Of a stretch of 15,136 bases of DNA, positions 1 through 5,546 are shown one piece after another. The stretch is from positions 1-15,136 of the forward strand of contig DAOWDR010000302.1 of the NCBI GenBank assembly GCA_030638935.1, read 5' to 3'. Each line of letters starts with the position of its first letter. Position 1 is the stretch's first letter. Under the pieces are notes generated by a model. The model was not told where the DNA came from. It searched no databases and worked only from the letters and a program-made list of their open reading frames with translations. The translations under genes were made by a program, and so were the position numbers. Source of the DNA: Desulfobacteraceae bacterium (GTDB lineage: Bacteria; Desulfobacterota; Desulfobacteria; Desulfobacterales; Desulfobacteraceae).

Positions 1-1
1 C

Positions 2-1063
2 CGGTTCAGATTTGAAGATATAATCGGAGAATCCAGGCAGTTCCTTGAATGCATTGAAGCCGCAAAAATGACGGCTCAGTCTGTATCTCCGGTGATGCTC
101 TTTGGTGAAACCGGTACGGGCAAAGAACTCATTGCCCAGTCCATCCACAACAGCAGTTCCAGAAGTTCTTACCCCTATGTGGCCATAAACTGCGCCGCTA
201 TTCCGGAAAATCTTTTGGAAGGCATTTTGTTTGGAACTGCCAAGGGCGCATTTACAGGAGCTGTGGACAAACAGGGGCTGTTTGAAAAAGCAGATAGGGG
301 GACCCTGTTTCTGGATGAAATCAATTCCATGACCCTGGGGCTCCAGGCCAAGCTGCTCCGGTTTCTCCAGGAGCGGAAGGTCAGACGGGTGGGGGCCCTT
401 GCAGAAGTTGAGGTTGATCTTAAAATCATCAGTTCGGTAAACCAGAATCCCCACATCTCCATTGCCAAGGGGAATCTTCGTTCAGACCTGTTTTACAGGC
501 TTGCCGTGGTTTTTATCCTGATCCCGCCCCTGGGGGAACGGTTGGGAGACCTGCCCCTTCTGGTAACCCATTTTCTAAAAAAAACCAGTTTAATGCTCAA
601 CAAAAAGGTCACTGCCATTTCAGCCGATGTCATGGCCCTGTTTGAGCAATACGCCTGGCCAGGCAATGTCAGCGAACTGGAACATATCATTGAAGGGGGC
701 ATGAACCTTGTGGGCAACGGCAATACCCTCATGGCCCGTCATCTGCCCTCCCATCTGGCCCTTTTCTTCAAAGACAGGTGGGAGGGTACTCCCTCTTCAG
801 ACAGGGTTGAGACGGGCAGCCTCCATTTGTATACACCTTTTCCGTCTGCCGGAGGTAGCCTGGATTTCCAGGCCAAAGACAGGCCTTCCCTTGCTGAAAC
901 AAAAAAGGACAATGAACTTTCCATGATCAACCAGGCACTGACCACCACCTTTGGCAAGCCTTCTGCCGCTGCCAGGATTCTTGGTATTTCTCCCCAGCTA
1001 TTGAATTATAAAATGAAAAAATATCAACTCAACCGCCGGGACTACCAGTCCCATCGCCCCTGA
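2..1063 (+). CDS. Sigma-54-dependent transcriptional activator (NtrC/RocR family), 5' end outside window
   Basis: Activator that remodels sigma-54 RNA polymerase by ATP hydrolysis at -24/-12 promoters. The frame is open from base 2 and begins with RFRFEDIIGES, the usual first helix of the AAA+ domain, so the ATG at 68 is internal and the sensor domain lies upstream of the window. Counting from that ATG as residue 1: Walker A GETGTGKE at 13-20, the sigma-54-contacting loop GAFTGA at 60-65, Walker B GTLFLDE at 78-84, and arginine-finger region LRSDLFYRL at 137-145, all intact. A linker of about 50 residues leads to a Fis-type helix-turn-helix near 290-325 (PSAAARILGISPQLLNYKM). FGTAKGAFTGA is the RocR-like form of the loop region. 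It converges on the next gene with a 15-bp gap. Its target is unknown: the -24/-12 promoters at 2119 or 14339 are candidates. The family call is firm; the effector cannot be seen. Confidence 0.95.
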   Translation, partial: RFRFEDIIGESRQFLECIEAAKMTAQSVSPVMLFGETGTGKELIAQSIHNSSSRSSYPYVAINCAAIPENLLEGILFGTAKGAFTGAVDKQGLFEKADRGTLFLDEINSMTLGLQAKLLRFLQERKVRRVGALAEVEVDLKIISSVNQNPHISIAKGNLRSDLFYRLAVVFILIPPLGERLGDLPLLVTHFLKKTSLMLNKKVTAISADVMALFEQYAWPGNVSELEHIIEGGMNLVGNGNTLMARHLPSHLALFFKDRWEGTPSSDRVETGSLHLYTPFPSAGGSLDFQAKDRPSLAETKKDNELSMINQALTTTFGKPSAAARILGISPQLLNYKMKKYQLNRRDYQSHRP

Positions 1064-1078
1064 TTATGGTTGATGATT

Positions 1079-1852
1079 TTAGGTTATCTGCTTCTTTTGT
1101 TTATCTTCCAGTTTTTTCTCAAGCTTAGCCTCTATGACCAATCTGTCACGATTCTTCTGTATTTCAGCCTGTTGTTTTATTAATTCATTTTTAGTCTTAT
1201 AGGACAAAAATATTTTTAATATCATATATACGCCGCCAAACAAAACCACGCCCAGGATTATCCATTTTAATTCTGATATTGTTTGATAACTGATTTTACC
1301 CAAATATATGAGCAGGTCTGGAACCATCCAATAAAGAAAGACAATTATGATTGCGGTGCAACCCAATGAATAAATATTTAATCTTCCAAGTGTGGAAAAA
1401 AGTTTTTCAAACTTGGTTTCTTCAAAATCAGAATTCTGCTTGGCTTTGTCTCTCTCTCTTTCATTTTCTTTTTTTGAATGAAAAATATCTTCAAAAACTT
1501 TTACAATAAAAACTACAAACAAAATTAAAATTAAGGGAACACATATTGATAGAGCTATCCAGGTCCTTGTGGGAAATTTATTGTCTATTCCTACCCGGGT
1601 AACGACAAATCCTTCCTTTTTGAAGTTTTCAATACCATAAATTTTTTTAAATTCGGTTATATAACTCAGATTATAAACATCTTCATATACCACATCATTA
1701 TTTGAGTTATATATTTTTACGATATCCTGATTTGCTGAATAAACCACACAAATCACTAAAATTGTGAACTCAATCATTGCAAAAATAAATAGTATTAAAG
1801 GTAAACCCGGAACATGGTTCTCAACAAGTTCATATAATTTCTTATCACTCAC
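1079..1852 (-). CDS. Hypothetical four-TM membrane protein with C-terminal coiled coil
   Basis: I do not recognise this 257-aa protein. Four hydrophobic stretches suggest membrane helices near residues 16-39, 96-118, 158-183 and 193-215. A loop of about 55 residues separates TM1 and TM2, a charged Lys/Glu-rich loop (about 120-150) separates TM2 and TM3, and the tail (about 216-257) is Lys/Glu/Gln-rich and probably a coiled coil. The start is GTG at 1852, with AAGGA seven bases upstream; the only nearby ATG (1860) meets a stop after two codons. Codon use is strongly AT-biased compared with the activator on its left and the catabolic operon on its right. It stands alone, divergent from the PilZ operon and convergent with the activator. 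It is probably a real gene because of the length, clean TM pattern and good SD. No function is proposed. Confidence 0.75.
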   Translation of the reverse strand: MSDKKLYELVENHVPGLPLILFIFAMIEFTILVICVVYSANQDIVKIYNSNNDVVYEDVYNLSYITEFKKIYGIENFKKEGFVVTRVGIDNKFPTRTWIALSICVPLILILFVVFIVKVFEDIFHSKKENERERDKAKQNSDFEETKFEKLFSTLGRLNIYSLGCTAIIIVFLYWMVPDLLIYLGKISYQTISELKWIILGVVLFGGVYMILKIFLSYKTKNELIKQQAEIQKNRDRLVIEAKLEKKLEDKQKKQIT

Positions 1853-1928
1853 TATCCCATCCTTTTCTTATTTTAAAAACCTGTAAAACATCCGACAAAT
1901 CCTATTAAATTAATAAACACGGTTCCTG

Positions 1929-1957
1929 TATATACTATTTGCCCGTTGATCCTTCAA
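1929..1957 (-). promoter_or_regulatory. Possible sigma-70-type promoter for the four-TM protein gene
   Basis: On the minus strand, TTGAAG (1957-1952) and TATATA (1934-1929) are separated by exactly 17 bp. Each matches the consensus at four of six positions. The predicted start would be near 1920, leaving a leader of about 70 nt before the GTG at 1852. The region is AT-rich, so a chance match is quite possible. Confidence 0.35.
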
Positions 1958-2118
1958 TACCGGTTTTTTTTTGTCAAGGATGTGAGTGCAATGATTACCC
2001 CTATGGTTTGTCAAAAAAATGACATTCTATTCGAAATGTTTTGTCGATCATGGAAGCTAATTATTTTGTTAGTGGAGTAACTCTTTGGTATTTAAGGCAT
2101 CTTTAATAATTTTTTTTA

Positions 2119-2135
2119 TTGGCATTATAGTTGCT
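2119..2135 (+). promoter_or_regulatory. Sigma-54 (-24/-12) promoter of the PilZ-hotdog / sensor kinase operon
   Basis: TTGGCATTATAGTTGCT matches the RpoN consensus YTGGCACGRNNNTTGCW at all but two defined positions. The invariant GG and GC are separated by the required 10 bp. Transcription would begin near 2146, giving a leader of about 49 nt with an AAAGGAGA Shine-Dalgarno just before the ATG at 2195. This implies control by a sigma-54 activator; the partial activator at 2-1063 lies close by. Confidence 0.8.
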
Positions 2136-2194
2136 GTCTGCTTGGGAGACAACTATTTTAAAGCTATTTGTAAAAAACATCAAAGGAGATTAAA

Positions 2195-2923
2195 ATGTTA
2201 ATGAGGCTGAGGGCTCCACGTGTAAAAAAAATGATTAAAGCGATTTTAGATAATGGTACCGGTATAATAGAAAATCTCTCAACATCTGGAGGCTATTTAA
2301 AAACAAACCTTAACATTCCGAAAGAAATTTTTCACATCAAATTGAAACTAATGGGATGCAAAACAATAAAATTAAACTGTGAGCCGCAATGGAATAATGA
2401 ATCCGGCGTTGGGTTCAAAATTTTAGGTGTTGGAGATTCAAAAGTTGATTTTTTTAATCAATATATAGAGAATCAGTTCCAGGCGTTTGAAATATATGGT
2501 GAGAACCGGGTTTTTACCTCGGAGATCCTGGTGACACTCAAAGATACCAATGTATTTGGAAACGTATATTTCAGTAACTATATTGAATACCAGGGGATGA
2601 TAAGGGAGAAATTTTTATTGTCCGTTGTTCCGGGACTTCATGAAATGCTGGCCAAAACACAAATCAAGCTTGTCACCGTGGACACCTATAATAAATTTAT
2701 CTCCAATGCATATTTTGGTGACACCTTGTTGCTAGAACTCACAACATCAGATATAAAGGCTGCAACATGCAAATTGAATATTAATTTTAAAAATAAGGAA
2801 ACAGGAAAATTGGTCGGTCAGGGTTATCAACAATTCTGTGTCGTAAGCGCCAAAGGGAAAGTAATGAGACTTCCGGATATATTGTTAAAACCCCTGGATT
2901 TTTACCAGGAGGTTGAAAATTAA
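2195..2923 (+). CDS. PilZ-like domain fused to a hotdog-fold (enediyne-thioesterase-like) domain
   Basis: The 242-aa protein appears to have two domains. Residues about 4-95 resemble PilZ, the c-di-GMP receptor fold: an N-terminal arginine cluster (R4, R6, R9), the motif NLSTSG at 27-32 (family N/DxSxxG), and GVGFKI at 71-76. The arginine motif is not the exact RxxxR, so binding is plausible but unproven. Residues about 106-235 resemble hotdog thioesterases, closest in motif to the enediyne CalE7/DynE7 group (TN-GNVY-NY-QG-RE). N119, Y129 and R137 have the same spacing as the CalE7 active-site Asn/Tyr/Arg as I recall them. There is no signal peptide or TM segment, so it is cytoplasmic. A strong SD (AAAGGAGA) precedes the ATG. 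It is followed 6 bp later by the HD-GYP sensor and shares its sigma-54 promoter. Likely role: a c-di-GMP-responsive acyl-CoA/acyl-thioester binding or hydrolysing protein. Domain calls are from motifs only. Confidence 0.8.
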   Translation: MLMRLRAPRVKKMIKAILDNGTGIIENLSTSGGYLKTNLNIPKEIFHIKLKLMGCKTIKLNCEPQWNNESGVGFKILGVGDSKVDFFNQYIENQFQAFEIYGENRVFTSEILVTLKDTNVFGNVYFSNYIEYQGMIREKFLLSVVPGLHEMLAKTQIKLVTVDTYNKFISNAYFGDTLLLELTTSDIKAATCKLNINFKNKETGKLVGQGYQQFCVVSAKGKVMRLPDILLKPLDFYQEVEN

Positions 2924-2929
2924 CCGTTA

Positions 2930-5530
2930 ATGCAGTATCTAACCGCAATTCTCCCTCTATTTTCTTCCATTCTCTTTTTGTGCTTGGGTATTGTGGTCTA
3001 TTTTATAACCAAGGGAAAATTGCGAAGGGTCTTTTTAAGATTCTGCTTTATCATTTTCCACTGGCAGTTTTCATGGTTTGTTCTTTTCTCACTCAACAAC
3101 AGCCATTATTCAGATCTTATTTGTAAAATAGGGTATTCGGGAATCATTTTTCTGCCCATATCATTCTATGAGACAGTGGTTTATTATCTGAATCTGCCCA
3201 AAAAATATTTGGCCTGGTTCTATTATCTTTGTTTTGGATTTCTAGTCAGTTTATGGACAACAGATCTTTTTATCAAGGGTGCCCATCTCCAATCCTTTGG
3301 ATATTATCCTGAAGCAGGTATGCTCCATGTCGGATACATCCTCATGATTTGTATTTTGATGGTTCTGATTTTTTTTGAATTGTACCGGGAATTGAAAGGG
3401 GAACAAGAACTCATAAAACAAACCCAGCTGAAATTCTTTTTTATTTCAGGCATTCTCTTCTCTTTTTCAGCCGTTGATTTCTTTTTGAATTATCCGGATT
3501 TAGTCGAAAAATTGAATGTCCAGCTGTATCCTTTTGGGGTGTTCTTCATCTCTTTAAGTATGCTGTTATTTATTTTGTCTCATTTTATAACGCTCAACCA
3601 GACCCTTGAAAACCGTGTGGCATTGAAGACAGTCCAGCTGAAGGAGTCTATTACAGCCCTGGAAGAGGCTGCCAAATCCAAAAAAGATTTTATTACCAAT
3701 ATTACCCATGAGTTACGAACCCCCTTGACATTAATTCGCGGATGGACAGATTTTATAATTGAAGGAGAACCGGAAAAAATTCCAGAAGGGTTGCTGAAAA
3801 TCATCAACAAGGTCAGTTTGCAAACATTGAACCTTACTGAAAAAATCAATGAACTGCTTAAAGTGTCAAAGTATGATGCAGGAATGGAAAAACTTGTTTT
3901 AACGAAAATCGATATTGATACCAATATCTTTCAAATTGTAAATAGCTTCAAAGGGCTTACAGACCAAAGTCGAATTGACTTGGACTACTCTGGTGAATCA
4001 AAGATAGGAGATATCTTTATTGACAAAGAAAAACTCAAGGATATTTTAAACAATCTGATTCGAAACGCCTATAAATTTACTGAGAATGGTGAGATCAGGG
4101 TTACCCTGTTAAAGAGGAATGACAGGATGGTAATCAAGGTCAAAGATACGGGTATCGGCATGTCACAAAAGGTTCTCAAAACTATTTTTCAAAGATTTCA
4201 ACAGGGTGACAGTTCAAGAACAAGAAAATATGAAGGCACAGGCCTTGGGCTGTCCATTGTCAAGGATTCCGTTACAATAATGCATGGCAGCATATCAGTT
4301 GAGAGTGTTGAGAACCAGGGAACTGCTTTTACAATAGAGTTGCCCATGGATCTTGAAATACGTGAAAAAGATTCTGTTATGGAAAGACGGGTAAAAGAAC
4401 GCCGGACAAACCCCAGTAAAAACGGATACGATGACAGAAGACAAAAAAACCGACGTGTAATTGATCTGGCCAAAATTGATAACAAAGACATCATTAAGAT
4501 TGCCGCATCGGATAAAAATCTTTCCTCACAAAAAACCATTGAAAAGATCACACCGGAAAACTCCAGGGGTGTGATCGTTATTGCCGAAGACAACAAAGGG
4601 ATACAGGAATTTTTAAGCCGGGCATTAAAAGGGTATACATTATTTATTGCATACAACGGAGAATCGGCCTGGCAGTCAATAGAAGATATAATGCCCGAAT
4701 TGGTTATCTCAGATATTATGATGCCGATTATGGATGGATACTCCCTGCTTGAAAATATCAGAACCCACAAAAAGACTGCAAATATTCCGGTCATTATTAT
4801 CACCTCCCTGACCGAGCAGGATGACAGAATCAAATCACTCCAACTCGGTGCGGATGATTATCTGACAAAGCCGTTCCACCATCTGGAACTTCAGGCAAGG
4901 GTGAAAAATGTCCTCAGCCTGCATCGTCTGGAAAGGGAGAAAACACGATCCGAACAGCTTGAGGTTTTCCTTATGGTTCTTGCCTCTGCCATTGAATCAA
5001 AGGACAAATATACCGGTGGTCATGTGGAACGGGTTGCAGGCTATGCCAGGGACCTTGCCCGGAAAGCCAAATTGCCGGATACCCTGGTAAATGACATATA
5101 TATGGGAACCATTGTCCATGATGTGGGGAAAATAGGTATAAAGGATGAGGTGCTCAATAAATCCGGCAGGCTCACGGATGAAGAATTTGAACATATCAAG
5201 ACACATCCTGTAATTGGGAGAGATCTTCTGTTAAAGCTTAAGATTGCACCCATAGCTGTAAATATTGCCTATTACCACCAGGAAAAATGGAATGGTACTG
5301 GTTATCCCTGCGGCATCAGCAAAGAAGATATTCCCATGGAGGCAAGAATTTCCACCATTGCGGACTTCTGGGATGCAATCACTTCCGACAGGCCATACCG
5401 AAAGGCTATGCCCCTTGAAAAAGCCATCTGTATCATGCACGAAGAACGGGGGAAATCTTTTGATCCGGAACTATTTGATCTGTTCATGGATGAAAAAGAC
5501 AAATTGTATTTAAGATACACCTCATCCTAA
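2930..5530 (+). CDS. Membrane hybrid histidine kinase with receiver and HD-GYP c-di-GMP phosphodiesterase domain
   Basis: This 866-aa sensor-effector resembles the 7TM histidine-kinase group. Seven hydrophobic segments fill about residues 3-221. A short coiled coil (about 222-252) leads to HisKA with H-box NITHELRTPL (H260). HATPase follows: N-box around N375/N379, DTGIGM at 406-411, GTGLGL at 436-441. An Arg-rich linker (484-510) precedes a receiver domain (about 547-660) with acidic pocket E553/D554, phospho-acceptor D595, T625 and K647. HD-GYP spans about 675-860: H698, catalytic HD at 730-731, GTGYP at 789-793, and the ADFWDAITSDRPYR signature. All key residues are present, so both kinase and cyclic-di-GMP phosphodiesterase activity are expected. 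Signal flow is probably membrane, H260, D595, then HD-GYP, all in one chain. Its ATG lies 6 bp after the PilZ-hotdog stop with AGGAGG unusually far upstream (17 nt), suggesting translational coupling. The ligand is unknown. Confidence 0.93.
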   Translation: MQYLTAILPLFSSILFLCLGIVVYFITKGKLRRVFLRFCFIIFHWQFSWFVLFSLNNSHYSDLICKIGYSGIIFLPISFYETVVYYLNLPKKYLAWFYYLCFGFLVSLWTTDLFIKGAHLQSFGYYPEAGMLHVGYILMICILMVLIFFELYRELKGEQELIKQTQLKFFFISGILFSFSAVDFFLNYPDLVEKLNVQLYPFGVFFISLSMLLFILSHFITLNQTLENRVALKTVQLKESITALEEAAKSKKDFITNITHELRTPLTLIRGWTDFIIEGEPEKIPEGLLKIINKVSLQTLNLTEKINELLKVSKYDAGMEKLVLTKIDIDTNIFQIVNSFKGLTDQSRIDLDYSGESKIGDIFIDKEKLKDILNNLIRNAYKFTENGEIRVTLLKRNDRMVIKVKDTGIGMSQKVLKTIFQRFQQGDSSRTRKYEGTGLGLSIVKDSVTIMHGSISVESVENQGTAFTIELPMDLEIREKDSVMERRVKERRTNPSKNGYDDRRQKNRRVIDLAKIDNKDIIKIAASDKNLSSQKTIEKITPENSRGVIVIAEDNKGIQEFLSRALKGYTLFIAYNGESAWQSIEDIMPELVISDIMMPIMDGYSLLENIRTHKKTANIPVIIITSLTEQDDRIKSLQLGADDYLTKPFHHLELQARVKNVLSLHRLEREKTRSEQLEVFLMVLASAIESKDKYTGGHVERVAGYARDLARKAKLPDTLVNDIYMGTIVHDVGKIGIKDEVLNKSGRLTDEEFEHIKTHPVIGRDLLLKLKIAPIAVNIAYYHQEKWNGTGYPCGISKEDIPMEARISTIADFWDAITSDRPYRKAMPLEKAICIMHEERGKSFDPELFDLFMDEKDKLYLRYTSS

Positions 5531-5546
5531 TTTTCAAAATAATAGA

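Larger units (their letters stand above)
1853..2194. other. Divergent intergenic control region (342 bp)
   Basis: This gap separates the GTG of the membrane protein from the ATG of the PilZ-hotdog gene. It holds the possible sigma-70 promoter on the minus strand and the -24/-12 promoter on the plus strand at 2119. Upstream of the latter lie three TTGTC words (1971, 2008, 2041) spaced 37 and 33 bp apart. There are also two small inverted repeats: TGTCA/TGACA with a 6-bp spacer at 2009-2024, and ACATT/AATGT with an 8-bp spacer at 2022-2039. They sit about 80-150 bp upstream of the -24 box, the usual place for activator sites, but they are short. No convincing gene, RNA or riboswitch is seen. 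Confidence 0.4.

Noticed and set aside
68..70. ATG at 68 as the true start of the left activator
   Set aside because: The frame is open back to base 2 and encodes the conserved AAA+ entry sequence, so the gene begins outside the window.
1991..2080. 29-codon ORF with a weak SD in the divergent intergenic region
   Set aside because: Too short, no recognisable features, and it lies where activator sites are expected.
4198..4833. 211-aa minus-strand open frame
   Set aside because: It lies wholly antisense to the ATPase, linker and receiver region of the sensor kinase, whose frame has intact conserved motifs.
5531..5546. Terminator between the convergent sensor kinase and DUF1638-HyuA genes
   Set aside because: The 16-bp gap has a T-run nearby but no stem that I can pair.
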